Shown in pieces: positions 7,201-16,763 of a DNA stretch of 64,000 nucleotides. The notes under the pieces were generated by a model. That model ran no database searches and was not told the DNA's origin. It saw only the letters and a program-made list of their open reading frames with translations. The DNA is from Closterium sp. NIES-65 (taxonomy: Eukaryota; Streptophyta; Zygnematophyceae; Desmidiales; Closteriaceae): the NCBI GenBank assembly GCA_948144175.1, contig CANXME010002181.1:2790001-2854000 (forward strand). The letters run 5' to 3'. How positions within the stretch are numbered: the stretch's first letter is position 1; every line of letters starts with the position of its first letter. A program made the position numbers and the translations under genes.

Positions 7201-10119
7201 GTAGAAGGGGACTGACTCGTCGAACGTGACGTCCTGGGAGGACAGAACACGACGAGAGGAGGGGTGGTAAAACTGCCACCCTGGGGCGTCAGTGGGGAAG
7301 CCAAGGAAGACACAGGGAGCAGCACGAGGGGACAGCTTGTCCGCAGACAAGTCGCGGACAAACGCCCGAGATCCCCAGACACGGAACACAGACGCATCGC
7401 CAACCTTCCCCGTCCACAGCAAGGCTGGGGACATCGCAGGCCAAGAGACCCGGGGGTGAAGGTTGAGCTGATGCGCCGCGTACCTCACCGCAAACGGCCA
7501 CAGAAAATGGGGGGCAGCCGCATGCATCATGGACGTACGAGCGACATCCATGACCATGCCAATGCGGCGCTCAGCAATCCCATTTTGCTGTGGTGAGTCC
7601 GGAAGCGTGAAGGTCTGGCGGATCCCCCGTGCACGACAGTAGTCCCGCAAAAGGCGAGAAGAGAACTCTCCGCCTCTGTCCGAGTGCAGACGCAGAACAG
7701 GAAAGTCCGAGCCGAAGCTCTTCCTGAGCTGGAGACGAGCCTCGCGGATCCAAACGATCAGCACCTCAGTGACCGCACCCTTGCTGCGCAAGGGGAGGAC
7801 TGTGGTGTAACGCGAGTAGTCGTCAACCACCAACAGGAAGTAGCGCTCGTAACCCTGCCCACGGACGGGGGCTGGGCCCCACACATCCATGTGAAGCGTC
7901 TGCAGGGGAGCCTCTGTCGGGGGGAAGTGGGAGGAGTGAGGAGTAGCCCGGAGGCGACCCTCGACACACGGGACACAGGAAGGTCCTGGTCCAGAGGGGA
8001 GAGGAGGGAGAGACTGGGGAAGACCAGAGACAAGGACACGGGAAGCCATGCTCCGAAGACGGGGCAAGGAGGGGTGGCCAAGACGGTGGTGCCACAGGAG
8101 AGTCTCGTGAGACAGGAGGCGACAAGAACAGGGGGCAGACTCAGGACCTGACCGGGACGCAGCAGCAAGCACCTGACCCGACGCAGCCACCTGACCAGAC
8201 GCAGGGACAGGAGGAGACTCAACGGTCAGGGTGTAGAGACTCGACCCCGGCCGACGCGAGAACGTGGCCAGGTGTCGGCCTGTGCGTGCCTCCGTGCAGT
8301 GGGTCACCCGCTGACTCGCAGGAGTGAACTGGTGAACCCCCACATCCTGCAGGTCCGCTCCACTCACCAAGTTCGTAGAGAACGAGGGAAGGTACAGACC
8401 CGACAGGGTGCCCGAAGGGGCAGCCGGACACGGGAGGACAGTGGAGAAGTGAGACAGGACAGGACCCCCAGAGGGGTCAGCAAGGGAGACCGCAACCGGC
8501 CGGCCGAGCGGCGTAAGGGTAGTGCGGTCTTGAAAGAAGGAGCGAGAAGCCCCGGAGTCAAGTGTGAAAGTGAGGGAGGACGAGGACGACGCAGTACCTG
8601 AGAGCGCAGTCTCACCAGTACCTGAGAGCACAGACGCACTGGCACCTAGAGCAGCAGCCTCACAAGCACCTAGCGCAGCAGTACCAATGCCCGGGTCGGG
8701 CTGGAAACAACGGTAACCCTCATTCTCCTCACTATAATCCACAACATACATAGCAGCAAGGATAGCATCAAAATCAAGATCAAAGATCGCTACACCAGCC
8801 CTTAGAAGCTCATCCCAGCGAGGGATCTCACTAGCCCCAGGGAACTGCTGACGCCAAGCGTCTGTCAGGCGGCCAAAGCAGCGCTGGGTGGCGTGGGCAC
8901 CCCCACACTGCTCACCCGCGCGGTCGCCGGAACGAAGAACGTAGGTACAGGGACCAGTACCCCCACCCCTCTGACGCCCAGCGTACCACTCACGAAGCTG
9001 CTGAGGCGGAGGGATGTCCCGCGAGCGCTGCTGCTGCTGCCGCTGCGAGCGCTGGCCACCACCACCGCCGCTACGCTGCTGGGTACCACCTCGACCAGCT
9101 CCACCTCCTCCACCACCACCGCCTCCTCCGCTGCCGCCTCCACCGCCTCCACCTCCGCCGCCTCCACCTCCGCCGCTGCCTCCACCACCACCGCTGGCAC
9201 CACCACCACCGTCTCCGCCGCTGCTGCCACCACCACCACCACCCCCGCCACTAGTCCCGCCGCCACCCCCACTCCCTCCGCCGCCACCGCCACCACCGCC
9301 ACCGCTCCCTCCAGCTCCACCCGCACCCTTGCCCCCCTTGCCCTTGCTGGAGCGACGTCTCCCACTAGGGGCAGACGCCGCGCCGACCGACTCAAGACCA
9401 AGCAGGTCGGCAGCAGCAGCAGAGGCAACAGAGGGCAGCAAGGGGGAAGGAGAGCACCCCTCAAAGATGGGGGTGCGAGGGTCACCACGAGAAGCACCTA
9501 CAGCGACTATGCTCTTCTCCGCTGCGAGGAGGGCCTTCTCGAGGAGGTCGACGGTGAGGGTGGTGGGACAGACTGCGAGAAAGTGGTCCCTGACGACGCG
9601 AAGGGAGTCAGGGAGGCGCGCGACTACGTAGTAGAGAGCGATGTACATGGGGGGGGGGTTCTTAGCGCAGAACTCAGCAGGAAGGGCGGCGCGGTAGCGA
9701 GTGTCACTAGTGCGGAGGTGCGTAATGAGGTCAGCGACAGTGGGAAAGGCAGAGAGGTCAGGAAAGAGGTAGGGAAGCATGAGACGGCTCAGTGCAGCAG
9801 TGGCAGGGGAGGAGTAGCGCGCAACTACAGCGTCGTACAAGGTCTGAGCACTCTTGTACTGACTAAAGTGCGCACGCTCAGAGGTAGGGAGGTGGCGACG
9901 CACAGCAAGACGTGCAGCAGCATCGCGGGTGGCCCACTTAGAGCGGACAGTGGGATCAGCATCAGCAGCAGGAGCAGGAGAGGCGCCAGAGGTGAGGTCA
10001 AAGAGAGAAAGGTCGTCAGTCCTGTCGCACTGTAAGAACAGCTGCAGGTCGTCTAACCAGACCTCAAAATCAATGGCGCGACCCTCAGCGTCAAAAGCTA
10101 GGACACTAGGGGTAGCCAT
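4216..10119 (-). CDS. Gag-Pol polyprotein of copia A, intact
   Basis: One 1967-codon frame from the MATPSV start; an upstream in-frame ATG at 10143 adds 8 residues, but the MATPSV start is shared with B and D. Order: Gag core to about residue 250, polyglycine about 255-350, C-X13-C-X3-H-X4-C finger near 390-413, retropepsin DSGAS near 521, pre-integrase HHRLGHPS near 675, integrase D744/D812/E848, proline/glycine linker with AEPGG-type repeats about 1000-1370, RT with YVDD 1641-1644, and RNase H from about 1805 to the end. This is Ty1/copia order, integrase before RT. The product would be cut by its own protease and act in cytoplasmic particles and the nucleus. No stop or frameshift is seen. 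Confidence 0.95.
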   Translation of the reverse strand: MATPSVLAFDAEGRAIDFEVWLDDLQLFLQCDRTDDLSLFDLTSGASPAPAADADPTVRSKWATRDAAARLAVRRHLPTSERAHFSQYKSAQTLYDAVVARYSSPATAALSRLMLPYLFPDLSAFPTVADLITHLRTSDTRYRAALPAEFCAKNPPPMYIALYYVVARLPDSLRVVRDHFLAVCPTTLTVDLLEKALLAAEKSIVAVGASRGDPRTPIFEGCSPSPLLPSVASAAAADLLGLESVGAASAPSGRRRSSKGKGGKGAGGAGGSGGGGGGGGGGSGGGGGTSGGGGGGGGSSGGDGGGGASGGGGGSGGGGGGGGGGGGGGSGGGGGGGGGGAGRGGTQQRSGGGGGQRSQRQQQQRSRDIPPPQQLREWYAGRQRGGGTGPCTYVLRSGDRAGEQCGGAHATQRCFGRLTDAWRQQFPGASEIPRWDELLRAGVAIFDLDFDAILAAMYVVDYSEENEGYRCFQPDPGIGTAALGACEAAALGASASVLSGTGETALSGTASSSSSLTFTLDSGASRSFFQDRTTLTPLGRPVAVSLADPSGGPVLSHFSTVLPCPAAPSGTLSGLYLPSFSTNLVSGADLQDVGVHQFTPASQRVTHCTEARTGRHLATFSRRPGSSLYTLTVESPPVPASGQVAASGQVLAAASRSGPESAPCSCRLLSHETLLWHHRLGHPSLPRLRSMASRVLVSGLPQSLPPLPSGPGPSCVPCVEGRLRATPHSSHFPPTEAPLQTLHMDVWGPAPVRGQGYERYFLLVVDDYSRYTTVLPLRSKGAVTEVLIVWIREARLQLRKSFGSDFPVLRLHSDRGGEFSSRLLRDYCRARGIRQTFTLPDSPQQNGIAERRIGMVMDVARTSMMHAAAPHFLWPFAVRYAAHQLNLHPRVSWPAMSPALLWTGKVGDASVFRVWGSRAFVRDLSADKLSPRAAPCVFLGFPTDAPGWQFYHPSSRRVLSSQDVTFDESVPFYRLFPYRTPSLPPPPDFLVPVPPPVDPLPPQVPAPSGVSQVDAVDPVEVTGDSGAAAGAEPGGADSGGAVRGGAEPGGATAGGAGPEGATAEGAEPGGAEPGGAVPGGAGCGGAGSGAAELGGAVLGAAEPGGAASGAAEPGVSPAAASRREPLSPQELREWFARRWRRAAASGGAAGAGAGASSTVEGAGATGPGAAGPAGPPGAGAAEGVGAEPTAVGPTAGGVGGAGAVAEGAGAVPAESGATARPRPYFVPLLQQVLGLSPPVEGPLPVQSQSLLEPSSPLPAPSPYTGPTGGLAERREPASRPASPVRAARASGRSSRQRPPPVPGTHRMSLRPSTAPLRAPLPSPPESSLPALADPESDSLRAASPTVTRLLATVVTDPSFESTAASALVAELVDFAARCRLDYAASLVAESASVCPPSVGGECALGTDVLEDRQEELQCLAAASPHLASVLLAPEGDPDALDIPTPRSYAEAVEGPYSSRWQAAMDAEMASWKSTGTYVDAVPPPGANIVSGMWIFRVKRPPGSPPVFKARYVARGFSQRQGVDYFHTFSPTPKMTTLRVLLHIAAQRDYELHSLDFSTAFLQGSLHEEIWLRRPPGFTGTFPPGTQWSLRRPVYGLRQAPREWHDTLRTTLAALGFAPSTADPSLFLRTDTSLPPFYILVYVDDLVFATADTAGLAYVKSELLKRHTCTDLGELRSYLGLQITRDRARRTITLTQSHMVQQVLQRFGFTYSSPQATPLSTRHSLSALPSDESVESSGQYPELVGCLMYLMTCTRPDLAYPLSILARYVAPGRHRPEHMAAAKRVLRYLCSTSGMGLVLGGRSPVVLTGHADASWADDQATQRSSQGYTFSLGSGSVSWRSTRSSSVLSSSCEAEIYAGAMAAQELRWLTYLLTDLGEPPRSPPVLYVDNKAMLALCREQRLEHRTKHIALRYFLARELQQRGQLRLAYVASEANTADVFTKALAPCDHQRFCTQLGLVPVLPHLLSS
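6770..7060 (-). repeat. Pentapeptide-repeat linker of copia A
   Basis: Tandem 15-bp units (GAGCCTGGGGGTGCT on the coding strand) encode EPGGA-type repeats between integrase and RT. Equivalent arrays lie in B (13080-13340), D (20990-21150), K (34880-35110), J (53340-53610) and L (43370-43550), with different copy numbers. Confidence 0.85.
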
Positions 10120-11056
10120 GGCGACGACAGCGACGCAGTGCAAGCAGTAGGGAAAGAGCTCGCAGTGTCAGTGGGACTGTGCTCACCAGGCAGGGCAGGT
10201 CGTGCAGCTATGCAGAAAGGCGGCTCAGCGACCGGGCGGCTCGGGTGCACAACGGCTCGGCTCCCGGGCGGCTCGGCGGCCGGGCGGCTCGGGCGCAGGG
10301 CGGCTCGGCTCCCGGGCGGCTCGGCGGCAGGGCGGCTCGGGTGCAGGGCGGCTCGGCTCCCGGGCGGCTCGGCAGCAGGGCGGCTCGGGTGCCGGGCGGC
10401 TCGGCGTTGGGCGGCTCGGCCGGGAGATGCAGGGGCGGGGCCGTCAGGTGCAGCGGCGGGTCGACCGGTGCAGTGGCGGGGCCGTAGGGTGCAGCGGCGG
10501 GCCGACCAGGTGGGGCGGCGGGCCGTAGGGTGCAGCGGAGGGCCGTGGGGTGCAGCGGCGGGCCGGCAGGTGCAGCGGCGGGGCCGTCAGGTGAAGCGGC
10601 GGGCCGCTGGGTGCAGTGGCGGGCCGGCAGGTGCAGCGGCGGGCCGGCAGGTGCAGCGGCTGGCCGGCAGGTGCAGCGGCGGGGCCGTCAGGTGCAGCGG
10701 CGGGCCGTAGGGTGCAGCGGCGGAGCCGGCGGTGGGGCCGCGTCAGGGGAGGCGGCGGGGCCGCGTTAAGTAGGCGGCGGGGCCGCGACGAAGCGGGCGG
10801 CAGGGCCGCGTCAGAGCCGGCGGAGCGGGGCCGCGTCAGTGGAGGCGGCGGGGCCGCGTCAGGCAGGCGGCGGGGCCGCGACGAAGCTGGCGGCAGGGCC
10901 GCGTCAGAGCCGGCGGCGGGGCCGCGCCAAGCAGGCGGCAGGGCCGCGATCAGGAGGGGTGGCGGGGCCGCGTCTGAGGGACAGCGGGGCCGCGAGGGAA
11001 ATGGCGACCCGAGGGGTCGCTAAAAAAAAAGGGCGCGCCTCGGGGCACGCTTCGGT
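10120..11056 (-). repeat. GC-rich repeat leader of copia A
   Basis: Two repeat types: about 10210-10430 repeats CGGCTCGG-based units, and about 10430-10990 repeats GCAGCGGCGGGGCCGTCAG-like and GGCGGCGGGGCCGCG units. A poly-A run (poly-T on the element strand) and a GGGCGCGCCTCGGGGC motif lie nearest the primer site. The plus-strand frames at 10138-11105 are repeat artefacts. Confidence 0.8.
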
Positions 11057-11100
11057 GGGCCCTAAAAAAACGGTCCTAAGGAAGGACCCGCTCTATACCA
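11057..11100 (-). promoter_or_regulatory. Primer binding site, hairpin and GGGCCC of copia A
   Basis: On the element strand TGGTATAGAGCG directly follows the LTR. The stem GGTCCT/AGGACC uses 11083-11088 and 11072-11077 with a 5-nt loop. GGGCCC is at 11057-11062. Confidence 0.8.
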
Positions 11101-11230
11101 TGTGAAACAACTGAACAGGAATGAAATGACTAAGTCAGGGTTGGGTACAAATACAACCCTAGAAAGCTGTACCCCATATGTGCTACCCCACTATAGCCTA
11201 CAAACATGCATCAGCTATAGTAATCTGACA
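11101..11230 (-). repeat. 5' LTR of copia A (130 bp)
   Basis: Partner of 3877-4006 with one difference. The primer site lies on its left, as expected for a minus-strand element. CCCAC at 11231-11235 is the second copy of the target duplication. Confidence 0.97.
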
Positions 11231-14200
11231 CCCACCCCACCCAGCGCTGCTTTGGCCGCCTGACGGACGCTTGGCGTCAGCAGTTCACGGAGGCCAGTGA
11301 GATCCCCCGCTGGGGAGAGCTGTCTAGGGCAGGCGTAGCTATCTTTGATCTTGACTTTGATGCTATCCTTGCTGCCATGTATGTTGTGACTATTAGTGAT
11401 GAGGGTGACTGTTACCGGTGTTTCCCGCCCGACCCGGGCATTGGTACTGCTGCTCTAGGTGCTGGTGAGGCTGCTGCTCTAGGTGCCAGTGCGTCTGCGC
11501 CCTCAGGTGCTGGTGAGTCTGCGCTCTCAGGTACCACGTCGGCTTCGGCCTCCCTCACCTTCACACTTGACTCAGGGGCTTCTCGCTCCTTCTTTTGAGA
11601 CCGCACCACACTCACGCCGCTTGGTCGGCTGGTTGCAGTCTCCCGGGCAGACCCCTCTGGGGGTCCTGTCCTCTCTCACTTCTCCACTGTCCTCCCGTGT
11701 CCGGCTGCCCCCTCTGGCACCTTGTCTGGACTTTACCTCCCCTCGTTCTCTGCGAACTTGGTGAGTGGTGCTGACCTGCAGGATACGGGGGTTCACCAGT
11801 TTACTCCTGCGAGTCAGCGGGTGACCCACTACTCGGACGCTCGCACAGGCCGGCACCTGGCCACGTTTACGCGTCGGCCGGAGTCGAGCCTCTACACCCT
11901 GACCACTGGGTCTCCTCCTGTCCCTGCGTCTAGCCAGGTAGATGCATCGGGTCAGGTGTTTGCTGCAGCGTCCAGGTCTGGTCCTGAGTCTGCCCCCTGC
12001 TCGTGTGGCCTCCTAACTCACGAGACTCTCCTGTGGCACCACCGTCTTGGTCACCCCTCCCTGCCTCGTCTCCAAGGCATGGCTTCCCGTGTCCTTGTCT
12101 CTGGTCTCCCCCCCGGTCCCTCCATCCCCTTCCTCCAGGGCCTGGTCCTTCCTGTGTTCCCTGTGTCGAGGGGCGGCTCCGGGCTGCCCCTCACTCCTCT
12201 CAGTTTCCCCCGACAGAGGCCCCGCTGCAGACGCTTCACATGGACGTGTGGGGCCCGGCCCGCGTCCGTGGACAGGGTCACGAGCGCTACTTCCTGCTGG
12301 TGGTTGACGACTACTCGCGTTACACCCCAGTCCTCCCCTTGCGCAGCAAGGGTGATGTCACTGAGGTGTTGATCGACTGGATCCGCGCAGCTCGTCTCCA
12401 GCTCAGGAGGAGCTTCGGCTCGGACTTTCCTGTTCTGCGTCTGCACTCTGACCGAGGCGGAGAGTTCTCCTCTGGCCTTCTGCGAGCCTACTACCGTGCG
12501 CGAGGCATCCGCCAGACCTTTACGCTTCCGGACTCTCCACAGCAAAATGGGATTGCTGAGCGCCGCATTGGCATGGTCATGGACGTCGCTCGTACGTCCA
12601 GGATGCATGCGGCTGCCCCCCATTTTCTGTGGCCGTTTGCGGTTCGGTTCGCGGCGCATCAGATCAACCTTCACCCCAGGGTCTCCATGCCGGAGACCTC
12701 CCCAGCTCTACTGTGGACGGGGAAGGTAGGCGATGCGTCTGCGTTCCGTGTCTGGGGATCTCAGGCGTTTGTCCGCGACTTGTCTGCGGACAAACTGTCC
12801 CCTCGTGCTGCTCCTTGTGTCTTCCTTGGCTTCCCCCCTGACGCACCAGGGTGGCAGTTCTACCATCCCTCCTCTCGTGGTGTTCTGTCCTCCCACGACG
12901 TCACGTTTGACGAGTCGGTCCCCTACTACCGTCTCTTCCCCTACCGCACTCCTTCCCTCCCCCCGCCGCCGCACTTCCTTGTGCTAGGTCCCCCCCAGGT
13001 AGACCCCCTCCCCCCTTAGGGTCCTGCCCCTTCAGGTGTGTCCCAGGTAGACGCAGTCGAGCCGGTCGAGGTTGGTGCTGACTCTGGGGGTGCTGCGCGA
13101 GTGGGTGCTGAGCCTGGGGGTACTGAGCCTGGGGGTGCTACGACTGGGGGTGCTGAGCCTGGGGGTCCTTCTCCTGGGGGTGCTGCGTCTGGAGCTGCTG
13201 AGCCTGGGGGTGTTGCGTCTGGAGCTGCTGAGCCTGGGGGTGCTGCGTCTGGAGCTGCTGAGCCTGGGGGTGCTGCGTCTGGAGCTGCTGAGCCTGGGGG
13301 TACCGAGTCTGGAGCTGCTGAGCCTGGGGGTGCGGAGCCCGCGGCCGCTGGACCTGCTCGTGTGGCGTCTGGCGGTGCTGGGCGTGGTGGTTCTCCGGGT
13401 GCTTCGTTTCGGCGGGAGCCACTCTCTCCACAGGAGCTGCGCGAGTGGTTTGCTCGGCGCTGGAGGCGTACTGCTGGAGCTGGTGATTCTTCGGCTGCTG
13501 AGGTTGCTGGTGCCGCCGGACTCGGAGGTGCTAGCCCTGGGAGTGCTGGAGCTGCTGGGCCTGCGAGTGCGACTGGAGTCGGAGTTGCTGAGGGTGTTGG
13601 CGCTGAGGCTACTGCTGTCAGTCCTAGCGGCGGTCCTGGTGCGGGTGCTGCTGGTGCTGCTGGAGTTACTGGAGCTGGAGGTGCTGTTGGCGCTGGTGCT
13701 GCCACTGGGGGTGCTGGTGCTGTCCCTGCTGTGTCTGGAGTCGCCGCGCGGCCTCGGCTGTACTTTGTTCCGCTCCTTGAGCAGGTTCTTGGTTTTTCCT
13801 CCTCCCTTAGAGTGTCCACCGCCTGTCCAGTCACAGTCACAGTTACCGCCGGCCCCCCCACTGCCTGCTCCTTCTCCCTACACTGGTCCTACTGGAGGTC
13901 TTGCTGAGCGTCGTGAGCCTGCGTCTCGTCCTGCGTCGCCGGTTCGTGCTGCTCGCGCTAGTGGTCGCGGTTCGCGTCAGCGTCCTCCTCCTGTCCCTGG
14001 CACGCACCGGATGTCTCTGCGTCCGTCCACTGCTCCTCTGCGTGCCCCTTTGCCTTCTCCTCCTGAGTCCTCTCTTCCTGCCCTTGCCGACCCGGAGTCG
14101 GACTCTCTTCCTGCTGCGAGTCCTACTGTAACGCGTCTCCTTGCTACTGTCGTCACTTACCCCTCTTTTGAGTCCACTGCTGCGTCGACTCGTTGCTGAG

Positions 14201-15936
14201 TCTGCGTCAGTCTGTCCTCCGTCCGTCGGGGGTGAGTGTGCTCTTGGCACGGACGTCCTTGAGGACAGGCAAGAGGAGTTCCAGTGTCTGGCTGCTGCTT
14301 CACCTCATCTCGCGTCCGTACTGCTTACCCCTGAGGGAGACCCGGATGCACTAGACATCCCGACTCCGCGCTCTTACGCGGAGGCCGTAGAGGGTCCCTA
14401 CTCCTCTCAGTGGCAGGCAGCTATGGATGCAGAGATGGCTTCCTGGAAGTCCACAGGCACCTACGTTGACGCGGTTCCCCCTCCTGGGGCGAACATCGTC
14501 AGTGGCATGTGGATCTTCAGGGTGAAGCGGCCGCCGAGCTCTCCACCTGTCTTCAAGGCGCAGTACGTTGCTCGTGGCTTCAGTCAGCGGCAGGGAGTTG
14601 GCTACTTTCAGACCTTCTCTCCCACCTTGAAAATGACCACTCTTTGGGTGCTGCTACACATAGCTGCTCAGCGTGACTACGAGCTTCACTCCTTTGACTT
14701 CAGCACTGCTTTCCTGCAGGGTAGCCTGCACGAGGAGATCTGGTTGCGCCGTCCACCTGGCTTCAGTGGGACTTTCCCTCCTGGCACCCAGTGGAGCCTC
14801 CGACGGCCAGTCTACGGTCTCCGCCAGGCACCGCACGAGTGGCACGACACACTGAGGACTACACTTGCGGCTCTTGGGTTTGCTCCCTCTACTGCTGACC
14901 CGTCGCTGTTTCTACGCACCGACACCTCTCTGCCGCCGTTCTACATCCTCGTGTACGTCGACGACTTGGTCTTTGCCACAGCTGACACTGCTGGACTCGC
15001 CCACATGAAGTCCGAGCTACAGAAGAGACACACGTGCACAGACCTGGGTGAACTGCGCAGCTACCTTGGCTTGCAGATCACCCGGGACAGAGCACGCCGC
15101 ACCATTACCCTGACTCAGTCACACATGGTGCAGCAGGTCCTTCAGCGCTTCGGCTTCACGTACTCCCCGCCTCATGCCACTCCTCTGTCTACTCGCCACT
15201 CGCTCTCAGCTCTGCCTTCGGATGAGTTCGTAGAGTCGAGTGGCCCGTACCCAGAGCTTGTTGGCTGCCTCATGTACCTGATGACCTGCACACGACCTGA
15301 CCTTGCATACCCTCTTAGCATTCTTGCACGCTATGTTGCTCCTAGGAGACACAGACCAGAGCACATGGCTGCAGCGAAGAGGGTGTTGCGCTACTTGTTC
15401 AGTACGTCGGGCATGGGGCTAGTGCTTGGAGGGCAGAGTCCAGTGGTCCTCACTGGGCACGGGGACGCTTCTTGTCTGACGACCAGGCTACGCAGCGGTC
15501 GTCACAGGGTTACACCTTCAGCCTTGGTTCCGGCTCTGTTTCGTGGCGGGCTACTCGCTCGTCTTCTGTTCTCGGCTCCAGTTGTGAGGCCGAGATCTAC
15601 GCCGGGGCCATGGCTGCACAGGAGCTTCGCTGGCTCACCTACCTGCTGACCGACCTTGGAGAGCCGCCTCGTTCTCCTCCCGTCCTGTACGTAGACAACA
15701 AGGCCATGCTGGCCTTGTGTCGAGAGCAGAGAATGGAGCACAGAACAAAGCACATTGCTCTTCGCTACTTCCTTGCTCGTGAGCTACAGCAGCGTGGTCA
15801 GTTGCGACTTGCGTACGTGACCTCTGAGGCCAACACTGCTGATGTTTTCACCAAGGCACTTGCGCCTTGTGATCATCAGCGCTTCTGTACTCAGCTTGGT
15901 CTTGTGCCTGTCTTGCCTCACTTGCTCACTTCTTGA
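11231..15936 (+). pseudogene. pol of copia B, several lesions
   Basis: This resumes copia B after the A insertion: end of the finger, protease (DSGAS near 11570), integrase, linker, RT (YVDD near 14957) and RNase H ending LLTS at 15936. Lesions by comparison with A: TGA at 11596-11598 just after the protease site, a frameshift near 12110, TAG at 13017-13019 (CAG in relatives), a frameshift near 13800, a short deletion near 14190 and a frameshift near 15470. The two stops fit C-to-T changes at CGA and CAG. The longest remaining frame (14141-15649) covers most of RT. Confidence 0.93.
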
Positions 15937-16148
15937 CCTTGCTTGTATTGTCACATATATATACACCTGCTCTTGTTTGCTTAGCCTCTTATATGTATAT
16001 ATATGTGCTCCTGCATGTGAACTGGCCTTCTGGCCTTGAACTTGTGCTCGGAATGTGTGGTGACTTTGTGATCCACCCTGAGCTTTACTTTGCTTTGCTT
16101 GACTGGTCTTGTGACCCCTTGTTCTCCCCCACTTTGCCTATGGGGGTG
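15937..16148 (+). promoter_or_regulatory. 3' noncoding segment and polypurine hairpin of copia B
   Basis: Contains TATATATACA runs and, next to the LTR, the stem CCCCCA (16126-16131) / TGGGGG (16141-16146). The 3' arm plus GTG is the likely polypurine tract. The frames crossing it have no domain. Confidence 0.75.
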
Positions 16149-16270
16149 TGTCAAATTATAATGTTGTCTAGGCTTTAGTGGGGTAGCCCATATGGGGTAC
16201 ACATTTCTAGGGTTGCATATTTGTATCACTTTCATTCCAAAGTCATTCCATTCTCATTCTAATTTCCTCA
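16149..16270 (+). repeat. 3' LTR of copia B (122 bp)
   Basis: Two differences from the LTR at 1444-1565. It is followed by ACGGC, matching 1439-1443. Confidence 0.97.
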
Positions 16271-16470
16271 ACGGCCGGGCCAGCAGTGCGTGGTTTGGCA
16301 AAACAGTACGCGCGAAGTTGGCGAAGCCCCATTAGCAGTACCGGGCGAACAACGGCTGTTGCTTTACACGATGTAGCAGGTCTCCGTAAGGAAAGGAGAA
16401 AAAATTCCTTACACTACCACCCCCCCCACCCCCCACCCCCCCCCCACCCCCCCCCCCTATGGAAGCCCCC
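16271..16470 (-). repeat. Gypsy F LTR start and polypurine tract
   Basis: On the minus strand the LTR begins TGTAAGGAATTTTTTC at 16413 and runs left to copia B, then continues at 1443. Just upstream on the minus strand (16414-16460) is a long G-rich run, a very strong polypurine tract candidate. Gypsy G has the same arrangement at 30296-30317. Confidence 0.75.
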
Positions 16471-16484
16471 TCCGCTACGCTAGT

Positions 16485-16763
16485 GCGTGTATATCGCGGA
16501 ATCCCTGGCTCCTCAGGTATACCTGCAGGGCAGGGTGGTTTTCAATGTTGGCCAGGGGCACCCAGCTATCCTCAGTTGGTGTGCGATCCTTCCAGCGTAC
16601 GAGGAATTCAATCCTCTTGATGCCCATCGGGTGGCAAAAGCGATGGCTCATGATTTTTTCGGGCTCGATGATTGGCTCCGATGCAGGGCGAGTTATGGAT
16701 GGCGGTCGGTGACGAGGTAGTTGGCTCGTGGTTGGGATGTATGGGCGAAGCAGACTGACGTGG
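16485..16763 (-). pseudogene. Chromodomain of gypsy F (integrase C-terminus)
   Basis: The minus strand encodes a chromodomain-like block with EPEKIM, then FLVRWKDRTPTEDSWVP, then a helix ending YLRSQG. Such domains end the integrase of plant Ty3/gypsy chromoviruses and bind histone marks to steer insertion. It is followed by polypurine tract and LTR, as expected. The homologous block of gypsy G carries a stop at the tryptophan that is intact here. The rest of the integrase is missing: at 16763 the sequence jumps to copia H. Confidence 0.8.

Larger units (their letters stand above)
3877..11230 (-). mobile_element. Copia element A, full length, intact frame
   Basis: A minus-strand Ty1/copia element with 130-bp LTRs that differ at one site and flanked by CCCAC (3872-3876 and 11231-11235). 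It holds a primer site, hairpin, GC-rich leader, one uninterrupted gag-pol frame and a 3' hairpin/polypurine tract. It is the only copia here with an undamaged frame from start to stop, so on sequence alone it could be autonomous. It lies inside gag of copia B and is therefore younger than B. Confidence 0.97.
1444..16270 (+). mobile_element. Copia element B, full length but degenerate, hosts copia A
   Basis: A forward Ty1/copia element bounded by 122-bp LTRs that differ at two sites and flanked by ACGGC (1439-1443 and 16271-16275). Order: LTR, primer site, repeat leader, gag, protease, integrase, RT, RNase H, 3' hairpin, LTR. Copia A inserted in gag at 3876/3877, duplicating CCCAC; removing A and one duplication restores the phase across the junction. 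B has two nonsense codons and several frameshifts in pol, so it cannot be autonomous. It lies inside the gypsy F LTR. Confidence 0.95.

Noticed and set aside
8893-10035. Long plus-strand frames, one proline-rich, opposite gag of copia A
   Set aside because: They lie antisense to the polyglycine and Gag coding region; GGN repeats read backwards give Pro/Ala/Thr runs. No domain, and the same appears opposite every copia gag.
13072-14199. Leucine/valine-rich frame in copia B as a membrane protein
   Set aside because: It is mostly the alternate frame of the EPGGA linker repeats; only its last third matches the true Gag-Pol frame after a frameshift.
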